64,000 nt of DNA from Ferrovibrio sp036381655 (GTDB lineage Bacteria; Pseudomonadota; Alphaproteobacteria; Ferrovibrionales; Ferrovibrionaceae): positions 1 through 64,000 of the forward strand of contig NZ_DASVCJ010000065.1 in the NCBI RefSeq assembly GCF_036381655.1, given 5' to 3'. The translations under genes and the position numbers were made by a program. Shown piece by piece: positions 17,406 to 25,364 of the stretch (the first letter of the stretch is position 1; every line of letters starts with the position of its first letter). The notes beneath the pieces are model-generated. The model saw only the letters and a program-made list of their open reading frames with translations. It was not told where the DNA came from and did no database searches.

Positions 17406-17746
17406 TTAAAGCTGCGGCCCGGCGGCGCGGGGCCCGAACAGGATCACCGCCATGCCGGCCAGGCAGAGCGCCGCGCCGGCAAAAGGTCCCAGCGGTCGGG
17501 CCGGTGGCCTTCCACCGCCCAGGCCCAGACGAGCGCCGCGGCGATGTGAATGCCGCCATAGGCGACACAGGCGCGGCCGGCCAGCGGACTGTCGGCCAGG
17601 GTGAGCAGATAGGCAAACAACGCCAGCGCCGCCAGGCCGGGGATCAGCCAGAGCGGCGACTTATCCAGCCGCAGCCAAAGCCAGAAGGCGAAGCAGCCGG
17701 CGATCTCCGCCACCGCCGCACCGAGGAAGGCCAGCAGCGACATCAT
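17406..17746 (-). pseudogene. ynfA: YnfA/UPF0060-family small membrane protein, frameshifted
   Basis: The first 85 or so residues match YnfA well: four-helix membrane protein start MMSLLAFLGAAVAEIAGCFAFW, then ACVAYGGIHIAAALVWAWAVEG and RPDRWDLL. The frame then runs into PARRSAWPAWR and stops at 17444. In another frame the same region reads GAALCLAGMAVILFGPR, which is exactly how YnfA proteins end, stopping at 17406. So one base is missing (or two added) near 17476-17484, next to an AAAA run and a GCC-rich stretch. YnfA proteins are SMR-like and linked to drug resistance in some species. This may be a real frameshift or a sequencing/assembly error. Confidence 0.8.
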
Positions 17747-17777
17747 CCGCGGCCTCGTCCGCCCGGCTTCCTGCCGC

Positions 17778-19265
17778 CTATTGCCAGGAGACCGCCGACA
17801 AATCGTTCACCGCGACTGGTGCATTGGTCCAGAAGCCGGTCAGGCCGGCCTTGTAGACGCCGATGCGCGGCAGGTTGAACAGAAAGCCGACGACGGCATC
17901 CTCGGCCAGCAGGCGCTGCAGATCCTGCAGGGCCTTGATCCGCTCGGCCTTGTCCAGCGTCGTATCGGCCCTGGCGATCAGATCCTGCGCCTGCTTGCTG
18001 TCATACTGCCAGTAATAATTGGGGTCGGCGAACTTGATGTAGTCGTTCGGCTCGACATGGCTGACGATGGTCAGATCGTAGTTCTTGTTCTTGAACACGG
18101 TATCCAGCCACTGTGCCCATTCCATATTCTCGATCTTCGCCGTGATGCCGATATCGGCCAGCAGGGCGGCGATGATCTCGCCGCTGCGGCGCGCATAAGC
18201 CGGCGGCGGCAGTTTCAAGGTCAGTTCGAGACGGCCGATGCCCGCCTCCTTCAGCAGGGCCCTGGCCTTCGCCGGATCGTAGGGATAGCGGCCGGTCATA
18301 TCGACATAGGCCGGATCATGCGGCGGAATCCAGCTTCCGATCGGCTTGCCGTAACCGGAATTGGCGCCGTCGATGATCGCCTTGCGGTCGAGCGCGTATG
18401 AAATCGCCCGGCGCACGCGGATATCGTCGAGCGGCTTGCGCTTGTTGTTCATCGACAGGATGGTCTCGCCCTCGGTCGATCCGATCGTGACCTTGAACTG
18501 CTTGTCCTGCTGGAATTGCGGCACATTCTCGCCGGTCACGCCGATCGGCACCGCATCCAGCCCGCCCGACAGCAGGGCCGCCACCATGGCGCCCTGATCG
18601 GCGATGAAGCGGAACTTCGCCGTCTTGATCCTGATGGCCGGCCTGTCGCGGTAACTGTCGGATGCGACCAGCGTGACGGAATCGCCCTTCACCCATTGCT
18701 CCAGCCTATAGGGGCCGGTGCCGACCGGCTTGGTGGCATTGGTGGCAGCCGATTCCGGCGCGGTGATGACGGCGGTGTTCTCGCCCAGGCTGAACAGCAG
18801 CGTCGGATCGGGCTTCTTGAGCAGGATGCGCACGGTCAGGGCGTCCGGCGTCTCGATCGCCGCCATATTGGCAAAGACGGCCTTGCGCTTGTTGGTGCTT
18901 TTCTCGCCGCCATAGGTCTCGAAGGAATACTTCACGTCGGCGGCGTCGAAGGCGGTGCCGTCCTGGAATTTCACGCCCGGCTTCAGCTTGAAGGTAAAGG
19001 TCTTCATATCCGGCGCGACGGTCCAGCTTTCGGCCAGCAGCGGCGCCACTTCGCCGTTTTCCTTGATCCGGGTCAGCCCCTCGAAGATGTTCAGATGCGT
19101 GATCTCGCCGATCGCGGCGGCCGGCGCGATCGTCGGATCGAGGCCCGGCGGCTCGAGCACCATGCCGATGGTGACCGAATCCTTGTGCGGCTGCGCCGAA
19201 GCGACGTTTGCCGCGCAAAACAGGCCGATACCGAGCGCCGCCGCGAAGAACGTCCAAACCCGCAT
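17778..19265 (-). CDS. Peptide-type ABC transporter substrate-binding protein (SBP family 5)
   Basis: A 495-residue periplasmic protein with a Sec signal peptide (ending NVASAQ) and the family 5 pattern: GMVLEPPGLDPT, LLAESWTVAPDMKTFTFKLKPGVKFQDGTAFDAADV, VGTGPYRLEQW and the central RRAISYALDRKAIID. These bind di- and oligopeptides or related ligands. No permease or ATPase genes are adjacent. Instead it precedes a P1-family aminopeptidase by 15 bases in the same direction. The complete peptide ABC transporter at 30790-36803, or a distant one, might supply the membrane components (inference). Confidence 0.9.
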   Translation of the reverse strand: MRVWTFFAAALGIGLFCAANVASAQPHKDSVTIGMVLEPPGLDPTIAPAAAIGEITHLNIFEGLTRIKENGEVAPLLAESWTVAPDMKTFTFKLKPGVKFQDGTAFDAADVKYSFETYGGEKSTNKRKAVFANMAAIETPDALTVRILLKKPDPTLLFSLGENTAVITAPESAATNATKPVGTGPYRLEQWVKGDSVTLVASDSYRDRPAIRIKTAKFRFIADQGAMVAALLSGGLDAVPIGVTGENVPQFQQDKQFKVTIGSTEGETILSMNNKRKPLDDIRVRRAISYALDRKAIIDGANSGYGKPIGSWIPPHDPAYVDMTGRYPYDPAKARALLKEAGIGRLELTLKLPPPAYARRSGEIIAALLADIGITAKIENMEWAQWLDTVFKNKNYDLTIVSHVEPNDYIKFADPNYYWQYDSKQAQDLIARADTTLDKAERIKALQDLQRLLAEDAVVGFLFNLPRIGVYKAGLTGFWTNAPVAVNDLSAVSWQ

Positions 19266-19280
19266 GATCTTCCTCCCAGG

Positions 19281-20294
19281 CTAAGGCTGCCGCGACGCCT
19301 CCCTGAAGCTCGCATAGGCCCCCAACGTTTCGGCCGACCATACGCCGCGGGCGACGGCGCGCGCAACGCAATCGGCGGCGATGCTGCCCACGCGGGCGAT
19401 CAGCCAGTTCCGTTCCGCAGCTTCACCCTGTTCCTTCCAGGCGGCGGTGGAAAGCGCGAACAGCGCATCGCCGTCGAACGGCGTATGCACTGGCCGCACC
19501 GCCCTGGCCAATCCGTCATGCGCCATGGTGGCGACATGCCTGAGCGCCGCCTTGTCCAGGGCGGCATTGGTCGCCACAACGCCGATGCAGGTATGGCCGG
19601 CCAGGCGCGACTCCGCCGGAATGCCCAAAGGCAGCGTGCCGTGCGGCATGGCCATCGGCCGGCCGCCGAATTCATCGCCCTGCTCGTAGGGCGCCGCCCA
19701 GAAGCCGCCATCGCCCGGCGTCGTCACGCTGCCGACGGCATTCACCGCCACCATGGCGGCGACGATCAGGCCGTCGGCTTCGCACCAGGAGGCGCTGCCC
19801 AGCCCGCCTTTGAGCTTGCCGGCCGCCGCGCCATAGCCGGCGCCGACATTGCCCAAGGCAAAGCCGCCGTCCCGCGCCTGCGCGCAGGCCGCGTAACCCA
19901 GGCGGCGATAGGGCGGCTCCTCGCCCCAGTCCTTGTCGCCGCCATTGCTCAGATCGAACAGGATCGCCGCCGGCACGATGGGGACGATGAACTCGCGGAT
20001 CGCGTAGCCGCGCTTGTGCTTCGCCAGCCACTGCATCGCGCCCGATGCGGCATCCAGCCCGAAGGCCGAGCCGCCGGACAGGCAGATCGCATCCACCGCC
20101 GGCATCATCGCCTCGGGGCGCAGCAGATCGGTCTCGCGCGTGCCCGATCCGCCGCCGCGGATATCGACCGAACAGGCGGCGCGCCGGTCCGGCAGGATCA
20201 CGGTGACGCCGCTGCGTACCTTTTCATCGACGGCGTGGCCGACCGCAAGGCCGGGAACGTCCGTGATGAGATTATGCGGGCCCGGACCGGTCAT
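19281..20294 (-). CDS. P1-family peptidase (DmpA/NylC-like L-aminopeptidase/D-esterase)
   Basis: A 337-residue N-terminal-nucleophile hydrolase precursor. These enzymes cleave themselves into two chains and then hydrolyse N-terminal residues from peptides, beta-peptides or amides. The pattern is NLITDVPGLAVGHAVDE at the start, DIRGGGSGTRETDLL, LSGGSAFGLDAASGAM and GNVGAGYGAAAGKLKGGLG. The likely self-processing site is before T235 in GHTCIGVVATNAALDK. No signal peptide is seen, so it is probably cytoplasmic. Its position directly after a peptide-binding protein suggests uptake and hydrolysis of a particular peptide-like compound. Confidence 0.92.
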   Translation of the reverse strand: MTGPGPHNLITDVPGLAVGHAVDEKVRSGVTVILPDRRAACSVDIRGGGSGTRETDLLRPEAMMPAVDAICLSGGSAFGLDAASGAMQWLAKHKRGYAIREFIVPIVPAAILFDLSNGGDKDWGEEPPYRRLGYAACAQARDGGFALGNVGAGYGAAAGKLKGGLGSASWCEADGLIVAAMVAVNAVGSVTTPGDGGFWAAPYEQGDEFGGRPMAMPHGTLPLGIPAESRLAGHTCIGVVATNAALDKAALRHVATMAHDGLARAVRPVHTPFDGDALFALSTAAWKEQGEAAERNWLIARVGSIAADCVARAVARGVWSAETLGAYASFREASRQP

Positions 20295-20306
20295 GCGCCT
20301 GGCCCG

Positions 20307-20795
20307 CTACGCCCTGACATAGACGAAGTAGCGGTTCGCCGGGATTTCGACCGGCGGCACGCGCGGCTGCAATGCCTCATGATCCAGCTTCTGATCGCTC
20401 AGGATGATCGCCCCGCTGGCGGCCAGGGGCGGCAGCCAGTTGCTCAGATTCGCCACCTGCCTCGCATTGGCTTCCGGATCGCCCAGGCCGGCATCGGCAT
20501 GGATGAGCTTTGCCGCGCCGGGATGGCTCCGCGCGAAGGCGGGCAGATTGTCGGCGAACTCGCCCAGGATCAAATCGCCCGGCGGCGGCACCGAGCGCGG
20601 ATTGGCGTTGTTGGCGCGATCGAAGGCGACAATGCGCCAGCCCGGCAATTTCTCGCGCAGGTGGTCGTATGTGCGCCCATTGCCCAGCCCGACCTCGAGG
20701 GCAAGGCCGGAATTTTCGCCGAAGGCCGTCACCGCCCAGTTGATCAGGGCGCGCTGCGCCTCGAGGCGTCGGATGAAGCTGTCCAACCTGCTCAT
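20307..20795 (-). CDS. Small class I SAM-dependent methyltransferase-like protein
   Basis: A 162-residue protein with a SAM-binding start (LALEVGLGNGRTYDHL, near residue 32) followed by an acidic strand end (IVAFD). This is the glycine-rich loop of class I methyltransferases. The C-terminal half contains ASGAIILSDQKLD. It is shorter than most methyltransferases, and the substrate is unknown. It is the last gene of the minus-strand group that includes a cNMP-binding protein and a large ABC exporter, opposite the glycosyltransferase genes, so it could methylate a product or regulator of that system (inference). Confidence 0.72.
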   Translation of the reverse strand: MSRLDSFIRRLEAQRALINWAVTAFGENSGLALEVGLGNGRTYDHLREKLPGWRIVAFDRANNANPRSVPPPGDLILGEFADNLPAFARSHPGAAKLIHADAGLGDPEANARQVANLSNWLPPLAASGAIILSDQKLDHEALQPRVPPVEIPANRYFVYVRA

Positions 20796-20807
20796 GAGGA
20801 AAACCGT

Positions 20808-21263
20808 CTAAGCCCGGCCCTGCGCGGACAGGGCCCGCAAATCCGCGGTCGTCCGCTCCAATCTTTGTGCCAGCACGCGCATGATCTCCACTGCTATCTG
20901 GGGGAAGTCGGCTATTAGACGGAAGAACAGATCCTTTTCAATGCGCAGCACGGTCACTTCCGTCGCCGCTGTGACGGTCGCCGTGCGGGGGACGTCACAA
21001 AGGATTGCGATCTCGCCGACGAAATCGTTCTGCTTCAGATGCGCCACCTTGAAAGGCCCGCCCGGGGTGTCGACCGAGACATCGGCCTCGCCGTTGATGA
21101 TGACGAAGGCCGCATCGCCCGGATCGCCCTGGCGGCAAAGCACGTCGCCCGGCTTGTAGGTCAGTCGCCGGCTGGTGAATGCCAGCAGCTTCAGTTTGGA
21201 CGGCTCGATCTTCGCGAAGAGCGGAATGCGCCGCAGCAGGTCGACTTCTTCATTCAGGCTCAT
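20808..21263 (-). CDS. Stand-alone cyclic nucleotide-binding domain protein
   Basis: A 151-residue protein that is essentially one cNMP-binding beta-barrel. It starts LLRRIPLFAKIEPSKLKLLAF, then GDVLCRQGDPGDAAFVIINGEADV. The phosphate-binding cassette appears as FVGEIAILCDVPRTATVTA, which fits the FGE-(A/L)-R(T/S)A pattern with Glu and Arg present. It has no helix-turn-helix, so it acts on partners rather than DNA. It sits 31 bases downstream of the large ABC exporter gene. Three nucleotide cyclases are encoded elsewhere in this window. I infer that it couples a cyclic nucleotide to the exporter or to assembly of its substrate. Confidence 0.88.
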   Translation of the reverse strand: MSLNEEVDLLRRIPLFAKIEPSKLKLLAFTSRRLTYKPGDVLCRQGDPGDAAFVIINGEADVSVDTPGGPFKVAHLKQNDFVGEIAILCDVPRTATVTAATEVTVLRIEKDLFFRLIADFPQIAVEIMRVLAQRLERTTADLRALSAQGRA

Positions 21264-21294
21264 AGCGCAACCCCTTTCCTGTCTCGCGCCCGCA

Positions 21295-23946
21295 TCAGGC
21301 GTGCATCAGCATCTGCTTGAACCGGCCATGCCGTTCGCTCAGATCGGCATAGCGTCCGGTCTGCACGACGGTGCCGTTCTCGATCACCAGAACCATGTCG
21401 AACCCTTCGCAATCGCTGGCGCGCTGCAACAGCCAGATCAGACCGCGATCCCGCTGCATCTCCAAAACCGCCCGCAGGACCGCGGCATGACTGCGCGGAT
21501 CGAGCGCGGCGGTCGATTCGGATAGCAGCAGCCAATCGGGGCGCTTCATGAGAGCGCGAGCGATAGCCAGCTTCTGCCGCTGCGAGGCATTCAGCCGGGC
21601 GCCGCCGATGCCGACCTCGAACTGCAACCCAATGGCGATGATCGGCTCGCGCAGCTCCAATTGCTCGATCACATCGGCCATGACGCGGCCGACCTTCTCC
21701 TGCGCCTGCGCCTGCCCGTAGGAGATGCGCCCGAACAGGATATTGTCGACGATGCTGGACGAGATGGTGAAATGCGCCGGATCGAAGAAGGCGACGGCAT
21801 CCTTGCGATCCTCGGGCAGGGTATCGGCGAAGATCTTGCGCGCCTTCAGGATCGCTTCGCGCTCGCTCTCGTCGAAATGACCGAGACGATGCCGCGCCAG
21901 AATCAGCTTGAACGGCAGCGACATCAGGCGGATGCGGTCCTGCTCCGAAAGCTGATCCAAAGCGTCGGGCTTCACCCGCATCAACAGCTCCTGATAGTCC
22001 GGCAGGTCGTCGGACGAGATGAAACTGAACTGCTGGAAGAATTCGTGATCCGGCGGCAGATCGGCGAACAGTTCGACCATCGTGCTGGCGACTTCATAGC
22101 CGATGCTCAAAAAGCGCTGCTTGAGGCCGACAGCCTCCAGCACGCTGAGCATATGCGGATCGCGCGCCAGATTGTCTTCGTGATAGATGCCGTTGCGCGG
22201 GGTGCCGAACATCAGATTCTCGGCCACCGTGGCGTTGTTGTTGTAGCGGTCCGGGTCCCAGCTTTCCACCAGATCGGCCAGCGCGCCGTCCGCGAGGCGC
22301 GTGCGGAAGGCATCCCTCGCCTTCAGTATGCGCGCGGCAAGGTCCGGCTCCTGCTCGGGATTGATCGTCCCGCGCATGCCGAATTGATAGACGTCCTCGT
22401 CGAAGGCCGCCGCCGCCAGCGCCCGGATCGCGGCCTGCCGCATGTCATGGGGGCCGCTGGCGCCCGCCGCGGCATAATCGGTCCAGTCGGCATCCGGGTC
22501 GTGGACGGAATTGCCCGATGCCACGACCTCGGCCATTTCCCGATCGAAGCGGCGCTGGGCCTCCGGGCTGCGCTCCGGCGCCGTCACCGGCCGATGGCGC
22601 AGGCCGAACAGCAGATTCTCGCCGATCGAGGCATTAAAGATATGCGCCGAGGGACCGACATAGGCCAGCCTGCGGCCCGTCACCGTCTCCGGCAATTCCG
22701 TGATGCTCCTGCCGTTTATGATGATCTTGCCGCGGGTCGGCATCTGCAGTCTGGCCAGCAGCTGCAGGAAATCGTCGCCGCCCAGCCCGATCACGGCGAC
22801 GCGGGCCGGCCAGGGAATCGTCAGGTTGAGGTTTTCCAGGATCGGCTCGCCCTGATCGTCCTGCAAGGTGACGCCGGCCAGCTTGATCTCGCCGGTCAGC
22901 GGCACCGGCGTTTCCGGCTCCACCAGCTGATCCTCCGGCGGCAGCAATCCCGGCGGCTCGAACTGGCTGACCACCTGATCGTATTTCTGTTTGACGTCCT
23001 CGCGGGTCTGGTAGTGGTTGAGCAGTTCCCGCCAGGGCGCCGCCATCTCCTTATGGGCGCTGACTGCCGCCACGACGGTACCGACATCGAGCGTACCCTT
23101 GATCGCAAGATATCCGCCGATCGAATAAAAGAAGAAAGGACCGAGCTGCTGAATGAAATTGTTCAGGAACTTGATCATGAACTTGCGCTGGAAGATTTCC
23201 ACGCGAATCCAGTAACTGACGCCCAGCCGCCGCGAGAACTCCGCCAGCATGCGGTTGGCGCCGTCATGCGTATGCACCTCGGTGATTCCGCCGATCGTCT
23301 CGCTGATACGGTCGGATAGCCGCCGCTGGTTCTTGATGCGCTCGCGGCCCAGCGCACGCACTTTTGCCTGCATGCGGGGCACGAAATAGAACTGGATGGG
23401 ATAGAGCGACACCGCGGCCAGAGCCATGATCGGATTCTGGATCACCAGGAAGGTGAAGATCACCAGCAGCATGCCGCCCTGGAAGATCGGCAGGGCGAAG
23501 CTCTCGCCGATGAAGCCGCCGATCGGCTCCACTTCGGCAATCACCATGGGGATGATCTCACCCTGGCTGGTGCGGCGAAAGGTCGGCAGCGGGAACCGCA
23601 GGATCTGCGCGTAAAGCTCGTAGCGCAGCCGGCGCAGCATCCGTTCGCCGGTAATGCCCTGGAAAAAATTGATGGCGTATTTGAAGGCCTGCTGGACCAG
23701 AACCAGAGCCAGAAACCCGAAGCACAGGGCCAGCAGATAGCTGGCATGGTCGAGCTGGACCCACCCGAGGCCGAACAGGTCGACCGGGAAGCTGATGTCA
23801 CGGCCCTGGATGCCCTGGTTAACGATGGCCTTGGGCATACTCAGGTAATAATAGTAGGGTCCGAAGGATAGAACTGAGAGCAGGACAATGATCACCTGCT
23901 GTCTCAAGCTATGCTTCAGGATGAAGCGATAGAGATTCTTCTCCAT
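21295..23946 (-). CDS. Large ABC exporter-like protein with a degenerate ATPase domain
   Basis: An 883-residue protein (start chosen at 23946, with GGGAAG upstream). Residues 1-330 form a type IV exporter-style membrane domain (about six segments, including FKYAINFFQGITGERMLRRL). The nucleotide-binding domain is recognisable but lacks its catalytic residues. The Walker A site reads GLGGDDF (about 385) with no GKS/T. The signature reads LNASQ (about 785), followed by RQKLAIARALMKRP. Walker B reads WLLLSEST with no DE pair, and the switch His is Gln (LLQRAS). Walker A and signature are about 400 residues apart, near 280 more than usual. This stretch contains three similar motifs: ASIGENLLFG, ATVAENLMFG and SSIVDNILFG. 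It is divergent from a glycosyltransferase operon and precedes a cNMP-binding gene. Confidence 0.85.
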   Translation of the reverse strand: MEKNLYRFILKHSLRQQVIIVLLSVLSFGPYYYYLSMPKAIVNQGIQGRDISFPVDLFGLGWVQLDHASYLLALCFGFLALVLVQQAFKYAINFFQGITGERMLRRLRYELYAQILRFPLPTFRRTSQGEIIPMVIAEVEPIGGFIGESFALPIFQGGMLLVIFTFLVIQNPIMALAAVSLYPIQFYFVPRMQAKVRALGRERIKNQRRLSDRISETIGGITEVHTHDGANRMLAEFSRRLGVSYWIRVEIFQRKFMIKFLNNFIQQLGPFFFYSIGGYLAIKGTLDVGTVVAAVSAHKEMAAPWRELLNHYQTREDVKQKYDQVVSQFEPPGLLPPEDQLVEPETPVPLTGEIKLAGVTLQDDQGEPILENLNLTIPWPARVAVIGLGGDDFLQLLARLQMPTRGKIIINGRSITELPETVTGRRLAYVGPSAHIFNASIGENLLFGLRHRPVTAPERSPEAQRRFDREMAEVVASGNSVHDPDADWTDYAAAGASGPHDMRQAAIRALAAAAFDEDVYQFGMRGTINPEQEPDLAARILKARDAFRTRLADGALADLVESWDPDRYNNNATVAENLMFGTPRNGIYHEDNLARDPHMLSVLEAVGLKQRFLSIGYEVASTMVELFADLPPDHEFFQQFSFISSDDLPDYQELLMRVKPDALDQLSEQDRIRLMSLPFKLILARHRLGHFDESEREAILKARKIFADTLPEDRKDAVAFFDPAHFTISSSIVDNILFGRISYGQAQAQEKVGRVMADVIEQLELREPIIAIGLQFEVGIGGARLNASQRQKLAIARALMKRPDWLLLSESTAALDPRSHAAVLRAVLEMQRDRGLIWLLQRASDCEGFDMVLVIENGTVVQTGRYADLSERHGRFKQMLMHA

Positions 23947-24110
23947 GGGTACTTCCCATTCTTTGCCGAACCTTAACCCAGCCCGGGCAAGCCGCCAATC
24001 GTCGGGCAGGAACGGGAACGGCCAGGGAATCATTACAGGGCAGGCCCTTGGCCAATAGCTGGGGGCTATGCCATAGTCTCGTCCGAAGGTCCCAAAGGGG
24101 GGATACTCGC

Positions 24111-25334
24111 ATGGTATCGCGCAGCGACGGCACCCGTGTGCTGATCTACAGCCACGACACCTTTGGCCTGGGCCATTTGCGCCGGTGCCGAACCATCGCT
24201 CATGCCCTGGTCGAACGCTACAAGGACATGTCGGTCCTGATCCTCTCGGGCTCGCCGATCATCGGAAGCTTCGATTTCCGCAGCAGGGTCGATTTCGTCC
24301 GTATACCCGGCGTGATCAAGCTGCGCGACGGACAGTATACGTCCCTCAACCTGCCGATGGATATCGAGGAGACGCTGAAGATCCGCGCCGAGATCATCCA
24401 GCATACGGCACGCATTTTCGATCCGGACATCTTCATTGTCGACAAGGAGCCGCTCGGCCTGCGCGGCGAGGCGCTCGAAACCATGAAGATGCTGAAGGCG
24501 CGCGGCACCCGGATCGTGCTTGGATTGCGCGATGTAATGGACGAGCCGAGTCTGCTGGCGCCGGAATGGAAGCGCAAGAATGTCATGCCGGCGCTGCGGT
24601 CGCTGTTCGACCAGATCTGGGTCTACGGCCTGCCGCAGTTCTGCGATCCGCTGGCCGGCATCGAACTGCCGGAACGCGTCAGGCGCAAGGTGGTCTATAC
24701 CGGGTATCTGCCGCGCTTCCCGGTGGAGCCGCCGCCGGAACACCAGTTGCCGGAAATCACCCAGCGCCCTTTTCTGCTTGTCACCCCCGGCGGCGGCGGA
24801 GATGGCGAAGGATTGATCGAGTGGGTGCTACGCGCCTACGAAACCAACGAGATGCTGCCCTACCCGGCCCTTCTCGTGCTGGGTCCGTTCATGCAGCGCG
24901 AGCGCCGCGCCGAATTCCTGGCCCGCGTCGCCCGGCTGCCGCGCGTCGAAGCCATCACCTTCGATGCCCATATGGAACATCTGGTCGAGAATGCCGTCGG
25001 CGTCATTGCCATGGGCGGCTATAATACGTTTTGCGAAATCCTGAGCCTGGACAAGCGCGCCATCATCGTGCCGCGCAAGCGTCCGCGCATGGAGCAGTTC
25101 ATCCGTGCCCATCGCGCTGAACAGCTTGGGCTGGTACGGATGCTCGAAGATGACGGCGAGTACGACCCGGCGGTGATGGCCGCCGCCATCCGCAAACTGC
25201 CGCGTCAGCCATTGCCGTCCGAGGTCGTCATACCCGGCCTGCTGGAAGGCCTGGACAACGTCGACCGGCTGGTGCAGCCCTGGCTGCGGCCGGTTTCCGC
25301 CCCCGGCGCCAACATCGTTGAACTCCGGGGCTGA
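24111..25334 (+). CDS. MurG-like (GT28-type) glycosyltransferase family protein
   Basis: A 407-residue predicted glycosyltransferase. The ATG at 24111 has an AAAGGGGGGA ribosome site. The N-terminal domain has the MurG-like opening VLIYSHDTFGLGHLRRCRTIAHAL. The C-terminal domain has LLVTPGGGGDGEGLIEW and AIMAMGGYNTFCEILS-type text (VIAMGGYNTFCEILSLDKRAIIVPRKRPRMEQ), the nucleotide-sugar-binding region of GT28/MurG enzymes. No signal peptide or membrane helix is visible, so it acts at the cytoplasmic membrane face or in the cytosol. It heads a six- or seven-gene operon (24111-30796) of sugar-active proteins, divergent from the degenerate ABC exporter by 164 bases. The sugar and acceptor are unknown. 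Confidence 0.85.
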   Translation: MVSRSDGTRVLIYSHDTFGLGHLRRCRTIAHALVERYKDMSVLILSGSPIIGSFDFRSRVDFVRIPGVIKLRDGQYTSLNLPMDIEETLKIRAEIIQHTARIFDPDIFIVDKEPLGLRGEALETMKMLKARGTRIVLGLRDVMDEPSLLAPEWKRKNVMPALRSLFDQIWVYGLPQFCDPLAGIELPERVRRKVVYTGYLPRFPVEPPPEHQLPEITQRPFLLVTPGGGGDGEGLIEWVLRAYETNEMLPYPALLVLGPFMQRERRAEFLARVARLPRVEAITFDAHMEHLVENAVGVIAMGGYNTFCEILSLDKRAIIVPRKRPRMEQFIRAHRAEQLGLVRMLEDDGEYDPAVMAAAIRKLPRQPLPSEVVIPGLLEGLDNVDRLVQPWLRPVSAPGANIVELRG

Positions 25335-25364
25335 CCCTCTTTTTTCGTAATCGTTTCTGGCGCC

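Noticed and set aside
18516..20918. An 800-codon open frame on the plus strand opposite the peptide-binding protein and peptidase
   Set aside because: Antisense shadow; both genes beneath it have clear family motifs.
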